DNA from: Sulfobacillus sp.
GTDB lineage: Bacteria; Bacillota; Sulfobacillia; Sulfobacillales; Sulfobacillaceae
Direction of reading: 5' to 3'
Assembly: GCA_027309085.1 (NCBI GenBank)
Contig: DAIDDL010000017.1
Location: 1-64,000, forward strand
Length of the DNA: 64,000 nucleotides
Shown: positions 44,888 through 53,962 of the stretch, in pieces
How the letters are laid out: each line of letters begins with the position of its first letter
Numbering within the stretch: the stretch's first letter is position 1
The notes under the pieces: generated by a model
Database searches by the model: none
What the model saw: the letters and a program-made list of their open reading frames with translations, nothing else
Told to the model about the DNA's origin: nothing
Translations under genes and position numbers: made by a program

Positions 44888-45646
44888 ACGCGGGAAAAGC
44901 TGCTGGTAGCCAATTGGAAAATGCATAAGACGGTGGAAGAAGGGCGGGCTTTTGGCAGAAATCTTGTCCGCCGCCTACAGGAAGCCGGGGATGGCCACCC
45001 TGCTCTGGTGATTTGCCCGACATCACCCGGACTGTGGCCCTTGGCGAGGGAACTCGCGGGCACTCCTGTCAGTGTCGGGGCCCAAAACCTGGACCTGGGC
45101 CGGGAAGGAGCCTTGACGGGAGCGGTGTCCGGATATCTGCTGCGGGAAGCCGGTGCACGGTTTGTCCTGGTTGGACATTCGGAGAGGCGCACGATTTTCC
45201 ACGAAGGCGACGAACTGGTCGCTCAGAAGGTGGCCCAGGCCTACCAAGCGCACCTGCGCCCCATCCTGTGCGTGGGGGAGTCGGCCCAGGACTACCGGGA
45301 AGGCAGCACCATGGCAGTGATTGACCGGCAGCTGGCGGCCCTGTCGGCATATGCCGACGGGGGCATGATGCAGCAGCTGATAGTCGCCTACGAACCCGTG
45401 TGGGCGATCGGAACCGGTGAGGTGCCGGAGCCGGGGCAGGCCAATCAGGCCGCATCCCATATCCGGGCGGTGCTGGCAGAGATGTCGCCCGGGCAGGGGA
45501 ATTTTGTTCCGGTGCTGTATGGCGGGAGTGTCAGCGCCCAGAATATTGGACTATTTATGGGGGAGAAGGATATTGACGGCGCTCTTGTGGGCGGGGCATC
45601 ATTGCAAGTGGAAGAATTTCTTGCAATGGCCAAGAATGGCCGCTGA
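44888..45646 (+). CDS. tpiA: Triosephosphate isomerase, apparently with an ACG start
   Basis: The protein reads REKLLVANWKMHKT at its start, then GHSERRTIFHE (catalytic His), AYEPVWAIGTG (catalytic Glu) and YGGSVSAQN (phosphate loop), normal for TIM. The first in-frame ATG, at 44921, lies after the NWKM motif that contains the catalytic lysine, so it cannot be the true start. Upstream, no ATG, GTG or TTG exists before an in-frame stop at 44858. The codon ACG 44888 has GAGGAGGGG 7 bases upstream and gives the usual N-terminus. I place the start there; a T-to-C change from ATG is the simplest history. The gene ends the gap-pgk-tpiA operon. Confidence 0.9.
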   Translation, partial: TREKLLVANWKMHKTVEEGRAFGRNLVRRLQEAGDGHPALVICPTSPGLWPLARELAGTPVSVGAQNLDLGREGALTGAVSGYLLREAGARFVLVGHSERRTIFHEGDELVAQKVAQAYQAHLRPILCVGESAQDYREGSTMAVIDRQLAALSAYADGGMMQQLIVAYEPVWAIGTGEVPEPGQANQAASHIRAVLAEMSPGQGNFVPVLYGGSVSAQNIGLFMGEKDIDGALVGGASLQVEEFLAMAKNGR

Positions 45647-45703
45647 CGAGGGAAAGAAGGGATGCCCTGGTGCACTTGGCCATCGGGGTGAGCGTGTTCA
45701 AGA

Positions 45704-45733
45704 GGGACGGGCGCAGATATCTGCGCCCGTCCC
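45704..45733. terminator. Perfect 30-base palindrome after tpiA
   Basis: GGGACGGGCGCAGAT is followed directly by its reverse complement. It lies 57 bases beyond the tpiA stop and would form a 13-15 bp stem in RNA. There is no T run. It probably ends the gap-pgk-tpiA transcript; the remaining 300 bases before eno hold a further hairpin (CCCAGTC/GACTGGG) and presumably the eno promoter. Confidence 0.5.
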
Positions 45734-46050
45734 GTGCATGCTGCGGACTGTGAAGCAGCAGCTGGACACAGCCCCGGAATGTTTTTGCCGGCAGCTGCCC
45801 CGTATTTTTTGTTCATCCCGGGCAATAGTGATATGGTGGAGCAGACAGGAGAATTCTCCAGACCCAGTCCTGACTGGGATGGGCGCCGGAAGGGGAAGGG
45901 GTATTGCTATTTTGGCTGCTGCAGGGCATTCTAACGTGCCGGGGTCCGGTGGGAGTTCGTCCGCAGTGCATTCAGGCGTGCCCCGCGAATTGTGACGAGT
46001 TGGCGAGCCGCCCATTGTTGGTTAAAATGTAAGCAAAGGGGTCGGAATAG

Positions 46051-47325
46051 ATGATGGATGATACCATCCGTGATATGCATGCGATGGAAATTTTGGACTC
46101 GCGCGGCAATCCTACGGTAGCTGTGAGGTTGGAACTGGCCGACGGATCGTCTGTGGTGTCGCGTGTGCCGGCCGGTGCATCGACTGGAGCCCATGAGGCG
46201 GTGGAGCTGCGTGACCGCGACATGTCCCGCTACCGCGGCTTGGGGGTCTCGCAGGCTATTCACAACGTCAACACCATTATCGGACCAGCACTGAAGGATC
46301 TTCCCGTCACAGAGCAGCTGGCCGTGGACCAGCGGATGATCGAGATTGATGGGGATCCCCAAAAGGCGCGCTTAGGCGCCAATGCCATTTTAGCGGTCTC
46401 TCTGGCGGTGATGGCCGCTGCCGCCAAGTGCCGCCGCCAGCCTCTATACCGGTACATTGGAGGATTGAATGCGGCCCTCCTGCCCGTGCCCCTGCTCAAT
46501 GTGCTGAACGGCGGCGCTCATGCGGACAACAATGTCGACATTCAGGAATTCATGCTGGTGCCGGTCGGGGCCGCGACATTCCGGGAGGGGCTGCAAATGG
46601 CCCAGGAAACCTATCAGGCCCTCAAAGCGCTCCTGCAATCCCAGTCCCTGCGCACAGCGGTCGGGGACGAAGGCGGGTTCGCGCCTGACCTGCAGTCCAA
46701 TCGGCACGCGCTGGATCTGCTGGTCGAAGCCATGGAGCGCGCGCATCTGAAACCGGGACAGGACATGGTGCTGGCGCTGGATGTGGCAGCCAATGAACTG
46801 AAGCAGGGCGATGGCTACCGGCTGGAAGGCGATGTTCTGACAGGGATGCAGTTGATTGACTATTATCAGCATCTGGTGCGGGATTATCCCGTCATCTCCA
46901 TCGAAGATGGCCTGGCTGAAGATGACTGGGACCACTGGCAGCTGCTGAACGACCGGCTGGGCGACCGCATACAGCTCGTCGGGGACGATCTGTTTGTCAC
47001 CAATCCCGCCCGCATTGCCCGGGGCATTGACGAAGCCAGCGCGAATGCGGTGCTGATCAAGCCGAATCAGATTGGCACGGTCAGTGAAACTTTGGAGGCC
47101 ATCCGCCTGACCCAAAGTGCAGGCTGGAATGCCGTGGTGTCGCACCGTTCGGGGGAGACTGAGGATACGACCATCGCCGATTTAGCCGTGGCCATCAATG
47201 GCGGCCAGATCAAGACGGGAGCGCCAGCCCGGGGAGAGCGGATTGCGAAATATAACCGGCTGCTGGCGATTGAACAGGCTGATTCCAGTCTCAGCTATGC
47301 CGGATGGGAGGCCTTTCGCCGATGA
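46051..47325 (+). CDS. eno: Enolase
   Basis: The 424-residue protein starts at ATG 46051 (or 46054) behind AAAGGGG. It has AMEILDSRGNPTVAV, PAGASTGAHEAVELRD (the mobile loop), the catalytic Glu in VGDEGGFAPDLQ, metal ligands in VLALDVAANE, SIEDGLAEDD and LVGDDLFVTN, the catalytic Lys in LIKPNQIGTVSET and SHRSGETEDTTIADLAV. It converts 2-phosphoglycerate to phosphoenolpyruvate. It is separated from gap-pgk-tpiA by 400 bases; a phosphoglycerate mutase gene, often between tpiA and eno, is absent here. Confidence 0.97.
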   Translation: MMDDTIRDMHAMEILDSRGNPTVAVRLELADGSSVVSRVPAGASTGAHEAVELRDRDMSRYRGLGVSQAIHNVNTIIGPALKDLPVTEQLAVDQRMIEIDGDPQKARLGANAILAVSLAVMAAAAKCRRQPLYRYIGGLNAALLPVPLLNVLNGGAHADNNVDIQEFMLVPVGAATFREGLQMAQETYQALKALLQSQSLRTAVGDEGGFAPDLQSNRHALDLLVEAMERAHLKPGQDMVLALDVAANELKQGDGYRLEGDVLTGMQLIDYYQHLVRDYPVISIEDGLAEDDWDHWQLLNDRLGDRIQLVGDDLFVTNPARIARGIDEASANAVLIKPNQIGTVSETLEAIRLTQSAGWNAVVSHRSGETEDTTIADLAVAINGGQIKTGAPARGERIAKYNRLLAIEQADSSLSYAGWEAFRR

Positions 47326-48332
47326 ATCTGGAACTATCGCAGGTTGGGGACGGAGTCTTTGCCACCAACCGGGCTGCGATGCAGGCCGAAGTGGCGGACG
47401 TGATTGTATTCGATATGGACGGGGTGCTGATTAATGTGCACGGCAGCTATCCGGTCGTGATCTGCCAAACGGTGACCGCATTTTTGCATGAATTAGGATT
47501 TTCCGGCCAGGAGTTGGCGGTGACGCCGGAAGAAACTGCCTATTTTAAGGCCGCGGGGGGATTTAACAGCGATTGGGCGCTGTCGCAAGGCTTGGCCCTG
47601 GTGTTTTTGGTGAAGTCCGTGATGGCAGGCAGCCGCGAACTGGCGGGACTGCGCCACCTGGCGCCCAGTTTTCTCAGCTTGTCCCGCGCCGTGGCGCAGC
47701 AGGGCGGGGGGCTCGACGGACTCTGCCGCACACTGCAGGGGCTTGTGGACGAGAACGATTTTCGGGAAATCCGCGGCTGGTGGGACCGCCATCGCATTTC
47801 CCAGCTTGCCATGGAATATTACGCTGGGGATGAGATGCTGGACGTCTTTGGGGTGCCCAACGAGACCGTGAAAGGGCTAGGACTGATGCACCAAGAACAC
47901 GCCCTCATCTCGCGGGAAGAGCTTCTGAAGGCGCCTTTTCGCTACGGGCTCTATACTGGGCGCAATTACGGCGAAGCTCAAATGGCGATGCGCGCGTCCG
48001 GTCTGGAGGGGATCTGGACCCGTGAGGCGATGATGACCGAGGACCGGGGCGTGCACAAGCCGGACCCGGCCGGCCTGGTCAATATCGCCCAGGCGCTGTC
48101 GCCACGGCTGATGATCTATGTGGGGGACAATCTGGACGACTGGCAGGCGGCAGCCCGCTACGAGGCGGAACGCTCCCTGGACGATCCCCCGTGCCTTTTC
48201 TGCGGGATGCTGGGCGGCTCTCCTGGCCCGCTGGCGTACGCTCTGTTTCAAGAGCGGGGGGTTGACTTAATGGCGCACAGCGTCAGCCAATTGCTGAACT
48301 GGCTGACGCGCCGGCGGGAACGGACTGCCTGA
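47322..48332 (+). CDS. HAD-superfamily hydrolase
   Basis: The 336-residue protein starts at ATG 47322, overlapping the eno stop by 4 bases. HAD motifs are VFDMDGVLIN (nucleophile and acid Asp), LYTGRNYGE for motif II, KPDP for motif III and MIYVGDNLDDW for motif IV. A helical cap of about 130 residues separates motifs I and II, larger than usual. Members with this DMDGVLI start include histidinol-phosphatase-like and phosphoglycolate phosphatase-like enzymes. Coupling with enolase suggests a phosphorylated metabolite or repair of a glycolytic by-product, but this is inference. Confidence 0.8.
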   Translation: MNLELSQVGDGVFATNRAAMQAEVADVIVFDMDGVLINVHGSYPVVICQTVTAFLHELGFSGQELAVTPEETAYFKAAGGFNSDWALSQGLALVFLVKSVMAGSRELAGLRHLAPSFLSLSRAVAQQGGGLDGLCRTLQGLVDENDFREIRGWWDRHRISQLAMEYYAGDEMLDVFGVPNETVKGLGLMHQEHALISREELLKAPFRYGLYTGRNYGEAQMAMRASGLEGIWTREAMMTEDRGVHKPDPAGLVNIAQALSPRLMIYVGDNLDDWQAAARYEAERSLDDPPCLFCGMLGGSPGPLAYALFQERGVDLMAHSVSQLLNWLTRRRERTA

Positions 48333-48364
48333 CATTCTGGCAGGCCAGAGGCTGGCCGCTTGTC

Positions 48365-48391
48365 CCCGGGCTTGGTGCCCGGGATTTTTTT
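48365..48391 (+). terminator. Rho-independent terminator of the eno unit
   Basis: A 7-bp GC stem CCCGGGC/GCCCGGG with loop TTGGT is followed by A and seven T. It lies 32 bases beyond the HAD stop codon and is the clearest terminator in the window. Confidence 0.9.
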
Positions 48392-48474
48392 GTGACACCC
48401 CCCACCATTCGCCTGATGAACATTCCTGACGCCACTCCGTATCATGGAGTATCGCCGAAGGAGGGCTAAAAGTC

Positions 48475-49782
48475 ATGCAGGCAGAAGAAAGCTTTGAAGA
48501 ATCCAAAATGACCCACTTTCACTACCGGCTGATTACCGTTGCCGGCCTGGGCACCTTGTTTGACTCGATGGATGTGGGGATTATCTCATTTGTGCTGGCG
48601 GCCCTGATTGGCGCCTGGCGGCTCGATAGCCTGATGGTGGGCGTGGTCGGGTCGATAAGTCTGGTGGGCATGGCCATTGGCGCGGCCCTGGCGGGTACCG
48701 TCGCCGACCACATAGGCCGCCGGAAAATTTTTATGCTGACGCTGGCGGTTTACAGCTTGGCGACTGGACTGTCGGCTGCTTCCCTGGCCGTGTGGATGCT
48801 GATTTTGTTCCGCTTTATTGTGGGCCTGGGACTGGGGGGTGAATTGCCTGTCACGAGCACCATGGTTACCGAGTTCTTGCCGAAAAAGACCCGGGGCCGG
48901 GGCATCGTGCTGCTGGAAAGCTTCTGGGCGGTGGGATGGCTGGTCGCGGCCCTCGTGGCGTATCTCCTCATTCCCCGCTTCGGCTGGCGTATTGCATTTC
49001 TGGTCGGCATGCTGCCGGCTTTATACATCTTGTACCTGCGCCGCAACATTCCCGAAAGTCCGCGCTACCTGCTGCGCACCGGCCACGTGACAGAAGCCGC
49101 CCGCGTAATGACGATGGCGGCCGGCCATGAAGTGGCGGCGGCCAGCCTGGCGGCCCCCGTCCAGGCTCCGCGGCCCCGGGTGTCTGACCTCTTCCGGCAC
49201 GGCCAGAGCCCCAAGACAGTGATGCTCTGGATACTCTGGACCGGCATGAATTTTGCTTATTACGGGATGTTCTTGTGGCTGCCGTCGGTGCTGGTGACGC
49301 ATGGATATTCTTTGATAAATTCTCTGAAATACACACTGATTGTAACGGTCGTGCAGCTGCCGGGATACTTTTCGGCAGGGCTGCTGGTGGACCGTGTGGG
49401 ACGAAAGCCAGTGCTCGTCCTCTATATTCTGCTGTCGGCCATCTCGGCCTACCTGTTTGGCCACGCTCACGGCACGGAGCAGATCTTGCTCTTTGGGTCC
49501 ATGCTCTCCTTCTTTAATCTTGGAGCGTGGGGCGTGACTTACGCCTATACCGTGGAACAGTACCCGACGATGATTCGCGGCACCGGTTCAGGCTGGGCGA
49601 TGGGGATCGGGAGGATTGGCGGAATTGTCGGCCCGTTTGTCGTGGGAGTGCTGCTGGCGATGAAATTCGGGTTGGCATCGGTGTTCGGGCTGTTTGCCGT
49701 GGCCTTGGTGATCGCTGCCATGGCTGTGCTCGTTCTGGGCAAGGAAACGCGGGGCACTGCCCTGGATGAAGGAGAATCCTGA
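48475..49782 (+). CDS. MFS transporter (sugar/aromatic-acid symporter-like)
   Basis: The 435-residue protein starts at ATG 48475 behind GAAGGAGGG. It has 12 predicted membrane helices, the MFS motif A ADHIGRRKIFML between helices 2 and 3, a repeat ofit in VDRVGRKPVLVL between 8 and 9, FRFIVGLGLGGELPVTSTMVTEF in helix 4, and PESPRYLLRTG after helix 6. This combination is typical of the sugar porter and the aromatic-acid:H+ symporter groups. The FDSMDVGIISFVL first helix favours organic-acid carriers (D-x-x-D type). The unit is monocistronic, between two terminators. Confidence 0.8.
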   Translation: MQAEESFEESKMTHFHYRLITVAGLGTLFDSMDVGIISFVLAALIGAWRLDSLMVGVVGSISLVGMAIGAALAGTVADHIGRRKIFMLTLAVYSLATGLSAASLAVWMLILFRFIVGLGLGGELPVTSTMVTEFLPKKTRGRGIVLLESFWAVGWLVAALVAYLLIPRFGWRIAFLVGMLPALYILYLRRNIPESPRYLLRTGHVTEAARVMTMAAGHEVAAASLAAPVQAPRPRVSDLFRHGQSPKTVMLWILWTGMNFAYYGMFLWLPSVLVTHGYSLINSLKYTLIVTVVQLPGYFSAGLLVDRVGRKPVLVLYILLSAISAYLFGHAHGTEQILLFGSMLSFFNLGAWGVTYAYTVEQYPTMIRGTGSGWAMGIGRIGGIVGPFVVGVLLAMKFGLASVFGLFAVALVIAAMAVLVLGKETRGTALDEGES

Positions 49783-49796
49783 GGAGGCGGGCGTGG

Positions 49797-49831
49797 CGCC
49801 TAATGCCGAAATTCTGGCATTAGGCGTTTTT
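49797..49831 (+). terminator. Rho-independent terminator of the MFS gene
   Basis: An 11-bp perfect stem CGCCTAATGCC/GGCATTAGGCG with an 8-base loop is followed by five T. It starts 15 bases after the MFS stop codon. Confidence 0.9.
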
Positions 49832-49835
49832 GTGG

Positions 49836-49841
49836 TATAAT
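49836..49841 (+). promoter_or_regulatory. Extended -10 promoter for secG
   Basis: The hexamer TATAAT is preceded by TGG, giving the TGn extended -10 form, immediately after the MFS terminator and about 50 bases before the secG start. No convincing -35 is present at 17 bases, which an extended -10 element can tolerate. Confidence 0.6.
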
Positions 49842-49892
49842 GGACTGACTTGTAAAGCGGGGACATCTTGTATAGAACGGGGTCGAGTGCCG

Positions 49893-50129
49893 GTGATTAT
49901 CACATTGTTTGTGCTGGAAGTCGTGTTGGCGGTGGCAGTGGTTGCGGCGATTATTCTGCAGACAGGTTACAGCGCGGGTATTTCCGGCGCTTTTGGCGGC
50001 GGCGGCGGTGGCCCGTCCACCTATGGCGGCAAGAAGCAGGGTGTCGACCAGCTCCTGGAAAAGGTGTCGCTGTATCTGGCCATTGCGCTGGGAATTGTCA
50101 CGCTGTTGCTAGCGCATTACTGGCGGTGA
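49893..50129 (+). CDS. secG: Protein-export membrane protein SecG
   Basis: The 78-residue protein from GTG 49893 (or GTG 49887) has the SecG layout: helix 1 IITLFVLEVVLAVAVVAAIILQ, then the loop with the conserved G-x-S/G...FGG stretch (GYSAGISGAFGGG), and helix 2 LYLAIALGIVTLLLA. SecG assists SecYE in moving proteins across the membrane. As in many Gram-positives it precedes rnr and smpB-ssrA. Confidence 0.9.
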   Translation: MIITLFVLEVVLAVAVVAAIILQTGYSAGISGAFGGGGGGPSTYGGKKQGVDQLLEKVSLYLAIALGIVTLLLAHYWR

Positions 50130-50264
50130 ACAAGGCGGGCGGCTGAGGGGGAAAGAATACGGTGTGGTTCCGGATTTTCCTTCACAATACACCTCTAGGC
50201 CGGTCTCCAGCCGGGTGGAGGATTTGTGTCTACCCGGAACCTTTTCGCTCGGCCGAGCATCAAT

Positions 50265-50298
50265 ACAGGGGAAAGCCTTGTCTAAGGCTTTCCCCTGT
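50265..50298. terminator. Perfect 15-bp hairpin between secG and rnr
   Basis: ACAGGGGAAAGCCTT (50265-50279) pairs without mismatch with 50284-50298 around a GTCT loop. It lacks a T run on the plus strand. The 418-base gap 50130-50547 holds this hairpin and no other recognised feature; rnr must have its promoter in the remaining part. Confidence 0.55.
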
Positions 50299-50547
50299 TG
50301 TGGAATGCGGCGCCAGTCTCGGTGCCGCACTAGCTACGCTGTTCACACTGCTGGCTGGATAGGTATGGCGCAGGGGCAGCTGGCCCTCGGTGTCGCCAAG
50401 TTATGGGAATTCGCAGCCTGGGCAAAATTGTTAGGGGAGCAAGGTTTAAAGCCGGAACCCAGGAGTTGGGTTGGCAGGCTGCAGGGGAAAATGTAGGAAT
50501 GAATGCCAGATGAGCGGTGCTTTCAAGCCGCAGAAGGAGGTCGAACT

Positions 50548-52728
50548 GTGGCAAGAAAAAGCAAAGCGCCAGCAGTGCGGAAAATCCCGGGCAAGGACTC
50601 GTCCTATCAGGACCGTTTGAAGCGTCTGCCTGAGAGGATGTTTGCGCTGTTGGCGGACCATCCGCCGCTTGTGGAAGACCAGCTGTTAAAAAAGCTGAAC
50701 ATCGGCCGGAGTCCGGAAAAAGGGTTGTTTAAGCTGTATGGGCAGTACCGCCGGGAAGGGTGGCTGGTGCGTGATGACGAGGGCAGAATTGGACTGCGCA
50801 CGCGCAGCGGCCACCTGCGGATTAATCCCCGGGGATTTGGATTTGTGATGAATCCGCAATACGCCGGCGACGATATTTTCGTGCCGGAACGGTGGTTTGC
50901 GGGGGCCCGTCATGACGATGATGTGCTGGTGTGGTTTCGTGACACCCCCAATGGACTGGAAGGGCGGGTCATGAATGTGATCGGCAGGGCCACGCATGAG
51001 GTGACGGGACGTTTGGAGCGCAACCGCCTGGGCTGGCGGGTGATTCCGGATGATTCCCGCAAACCTGCGGTAGACGTTGCCCTCCCAGGGGCCCACAAAG
51101 CGAAACCTGGCGATATTGTGCAGGCGACTATTACGGAATGGCCACTGGACCCGCGCCGGCCCGTGAAAGGTGAAGTGACACGGACACTGGGCAATCCATT
51201 GCTGCCGGGTGTTGACGTGTCAGTCGTGGCTCTGGAGCACCACCTCCCCTTGGAATTTCCAAAGGCCGTGCTGCAGGCAGCGGACAAGCTGCCCGACACT
51301 GTCCAGCCGGAAGACTGGAAGGGGCGGCTGGATTTGAGAGATGAGCTGGTCGTCACCATTGATGGCAGCGACTCCAAAGATTTGGACGATGCGATATCCT
51401 TGCGGGCACTGGATGATGGGGGCTATGAGGTGGGCGTGCACATTGCCGACGTCAGCTATTATGTTCCAGAAAACTCTCCGCTGGATTTGGAAGCCATGGA
51501 GCGGGGGACCAGTGTGTATCTGGTGGACCGGGTGATCCCAATGCTTCCGGAGAGGCTTTCAAACGGTATCGCCAGTCTGAACCCCGGCGTGCCGCGGCTG
51601 TGCGTCTCCGCTTTAATCCGGCTGGACCGGGTGGGGAGGAGGGTGCAAGCCGAGTTCCGCCGGTCGGTGATTCGCTCACGGCACCGCCTCACTTATGAAG
51701 GGGTGAATGCTCTGCTGTCCGGGGAACAAGAGGACACGTCCGGGCTGTTGCCCTTCCTGGAAACGGCGGTGCGGGTGCGAAACCTCCTGCGCGACCTCCG
51801 GCTGGCCCGGGGCGCTGTGGACTTTGACCTTCCGGAGTCAAAAGTCATTCTTGACGTGAACGGCTTGCCCGTTGATGTGGTGCCCAGAGGTCGCGGCTTG
51901 GCGGAGACGCTGATTGAGGAGTTTATGCTGCTGGCCAACGAAACCGTGGCGCATGCTCTCCTGGAGCACAAACTGCCCGGCTTGTACCGCATTCATGAGG
52001 AGCCCGGGGAGCGCATGGAGCAGTTCCGCGAGATGATCGGCGCTCTGGGATATCACTTGCCTGAAAAAATTACGCCCAAGCACCTGCAAGAGCTGATCTT
52101 CCGGGTGAAGGGAAAGCCTGAGGAGAGGGTTGTGAACAGCGCACTCCTGCGAACTATGAAACAGGCGCGCTACCAGCCGGAAAACACGGGGCATTTTGGG
52201 TTGGCGGCCGAGGAGTACACGCATTTCACATCACCTATCCGGCGCTATCCAGACTTGTGGGTGCACCGGATCCTAACGGGGTGGATGGAAAAGCGGGCCA
52301 CGGGGGAAGCGCTGTCACGCTGGCAGGCCAAAGTGTCGACGGTCGGAGAGGTATCGTCCTTGCGCGAGAGGGCAGCGATGGAAGCCGAACGGGATTCCGT
52401 CTCCTTGAAGGAGGCGCAGTTCATGGCGGACAAGCTGGGCGAACGCTATGAAGCGGTGATTTCCGGGGTCACAAATTTTGGGATCTTTGTCGAACTGCCC
52501 AATTTGATTGAGGGGCTGGTGCGGATGGAGGATTTGCCTCCGGACTACTGGGTGCATGACCCGGTTCATTACCGGCTCAAGGGTCAGCGCACTGGCCGCG
52601 AATACCAATTGGGGCAGACGGTCACGGCCGAGGTAGTCCGGGTGGACATCGCGATGAAACGGATTGATTTCCGCCTGGTGCAAGAAGGGGAAGCGAGAAT
52701 TCCGGCCAGACGCCGGCAGAAGGGATAA
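50548..52728 (+). CDS. rnr: Ribonuclease R
   Basis: The start GTG 50548 lies 7 bases after AAGGAGG, giving 726 residues. Order: N-terminal winged-helix region, two cold-shock domains (about 70-210; GFGFVMNPQYAGDDIFVP), the RNB exonuclease domain with the metal cluster TIDGSDSKDLDDAIS and the EFMLLANETVA and HFTSPIRRYPDLWVHRI segments, then a C-terminal S1 domain (about 640-720; GERYEAVISGVTNFGIFVEL). RNase R degrades structured RNA 3' to 5' and, with tmRNA and SmpB, removes defective mRNAs. Both of those genes follow within 1.5 kb. Confidence 0.95.
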   Translation: MARKSKAPAVRKIPGKDSSYQDRLKRLPERMFALLADHPPLVEDQLLKKLNIGRSPEKGLFKLYGQYRREGWLVRDDEGRIGLRTRSGHLRINPRGFGFVMNPQYAGDDIFVPERWFAGARHDDDVLVWFRDTPNGLEGRVMNVIGRATHEVTGRLERNRLGWRVIPDDSRKPAVDVALPGAHKAKPGDIVQATITEWPLDPRRPVKGEVTRTLGNPLLPGVDVSVVALEHHLPLEFPKAVLQAADKLPDTVQPEDWKGRLDLRDELVVTIDGSDSKDLDDAISLRALDDGGYEVGVHIADVSYYVPENSPLDLEAMERGTSVYLVDRVIPMLPERLSNGIASLNPGVPRLCVSALIRLDRVGRRVQAEFRRSVIRSRHRLTYEGVNALLSGEQEDTSGLLPFLETAVRVRNLLRDLRLARGAVDFDLPESKVILDVNGLPVDVVPRGRGLAETLIEEFMLLANETVAHALLEHKLPGLYRIHEEPGERMEQFREMIGALGYHLPEKITPKHLQELIFRVKGKPEERVVNSALLRTMKQARYQPENTGHFGLAAEEYTHFTSPIRRYPDLWVHRILTGWMEKRATGEALSRWQAKVSTVGEVSSLRERAAMEAERDSVSLKEAQFMADKLGERYEAVISGVTNFGIFVELPNLIEGLVRMEDLPPDYWVHDPVHYRLKGQRTGREYQLGQTVTAEVVRVDIAMKRIDFRLVQEGEARIPARRRQKG

Positions 52729-52795
52729 AGCCTTTGGGGACTGGGACCCGTCTCGCGGACAGGACCGGGAGGACGGGTGGGGGATGTTGGCGGGG

Positions 52796-52815
52796 CCGGC
52801 CTCGAATGAGGCCGG
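52796..52815 (+). terminator. Hairpin after rnr
   Basis: CCGGCCTC and GAGGCCGG pair perfectly around GAAT, 67 bases after the rnr stop. The trailing sequence TGGTTCCCTTTAGG is only moderately T-rich, so termination may be partial. Confidence 0.5.
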
Positions 52816-52957
52816 TGGTTCCCTTTAGGGCTCGACCTAAGGTCGACTGCGCGCTCTACCCGTCTATTATGAATTTTTCATGAAAAACTCATCCTCTCCC
52901 CTCAAAGGGTGAAACCTTTTGCAGTGGACGGCGTTATTGCTGTTAGAGGTGAGAAAT

Positions 52958-53356
52958 ATGCGGTTGTGGAGCAACTGCTACATTGGCAATCCCAAACGCG
53001 CTATGGCTCCGTTTCAAGCGCATATTGCGCTGGCATTTGAAGGGACCCGCATTGTCTGGAGCTCATTCGGATCGGCTCCTTTGTGGGTGGAGGGACGCTA
53101 CATCTGGCATCTTCAGAGCCCAGTATGGACCAGGTTGCAAGAAGGTTCGAGCGTGTGGTGGTGCGGTCAGAAGGGGGAGACTGTGGTGATTGTGGGCCGT
53201 GGGCCACGGCCTGCCCTGGTGATGAGTCAGGAGCCGTGGACGGGAATTTTGCCTGCGGGCCGCGGGTCAGCCGCTGCGATATTGCCCCAGGCCAGCAGCT
53301 GCCAGGTAAAGTTCTTGGCGGCTGGACCGCTCCATCATCAGCAGGTGGCGCGCTGA
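52958..53356 (+). CDS. Hypothetical protein, 132 aa
   Basis: The ATG at 52958 has GAGGTGAG 5 bases upstream. The protein is Trp- and Gly-rich and apparently beta-structured (AFEGTRIVWSSFGSAPLWVE, GETVVIVGRGPRPALVM), with no signal peptide or membrane helix. I do not recognise a family. It sits between rnr and smpB, which usually are adjacent or nearly so. The frame is open and its start is well placed, so it is likely but not certainly a gene. Confidence 0.5.
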   Translation: MRLWSNCYIGNPKRAMAPFQAHIALAFEGTRIVWSSFGSAPLWVEGRYIWHLQSPVWTRLQEGSSVWWCGQKGETVVIVGRGPRPALVMSQEPWTGILPAGRGSAAAILPQASSCQVKFLAAGPLHHQQVAR

Positions 53357-53479
53357 CGTGACCAGAGTATGAATGAAGCGGTGCCTGGGCGCCGCTTCGC
53401 ATTCCGCTGCAGACTGCAATTGAAATCGCGCGCAAATGATCATATAATTAAGAAGCAGGACGTGACGGGGGACGACAGG

Positions 53480-53941
53480 ATGCCCAGGACAGAAAAGCCC
53501 ATTGCGGAGAACCGTAAAGCGCGTCACGACTATTTTATTGACGAGGTCGTTGAGGCAGGCTTGGTGTTAGCCGGCACGGAAGTCAAGTCACTGCGGGCAG
53601 GACGCGTGAATTTGCGTGACAGTTTTGCCAGGTTTGAACAGGGAGAGCTTTTTCTCTTTAACTGTCATATTGCCCCATACGAATTTGGCAATCGGTACAA
53701 TCATGATCCGTACCGCAGCCGGAAACTTCTGGTGCACCGCAAGCAGCTAAAAGAACTTGCTGCTCGGGTGAAGCAGGACGGAATGACACTAATTCCCCTG
53801 CGGATGTATTTTGATGTGCATGGGCGTGCCAAACTGGCTTTGGCTGTGGCGCGCGGCAAAAAAAGCTATGACAAGCGGCAGACAATTGCGGCCAAAGAGG
53901 CCAGCCGCCGCATTGAGCGGGCTATGAAGCAGCACGTCTAG
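53480..53941 (+). CDS. smpB: SsrA-binding protein SmpB
   Basis: The 153-residue protein starts at ATG 53480. It matches SmpB throughout: IAENRKARHDYFIDEVVEAG, LVLAGTEVKSLRAGRVNLRDSFA, GELFLFNCHIAPYEFGNRYNHDP, RSRKLLVHRKQLKEL, TLIPLRMYF and the basic tail AVARGKKSYDKRQTIAAKE. It binds tmRNA and brings it to stalled ribosomes. The tmRNA gene follows after 21 bases. Confidence 0.97.
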   Translation: MPRTEKPIAENRKARHDYFIDEVVEAGLVLAGTEVKSLRAGRVNLRDSFARFEQGELFLFNCHIAPYEFGNRYNHDPYRSRKLLVHRKQLKELAARVKQDGMTLIPLRMYFDVHGRAKLALAVARGKKSYDKRQTIAAKEASRRIERAMKQHV

Positions 53942-53962
53942 TCTGACTCAGGCAACTCATTT

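Noticed and set aside
50162-50496. Frames and GC-rich hairpins between secG and rnr that might suggest an RNA gene
   Set aside because: I checked for tRNA, T-box and S-box features and found only the 15-bp hairpin; no conserved core was seen.
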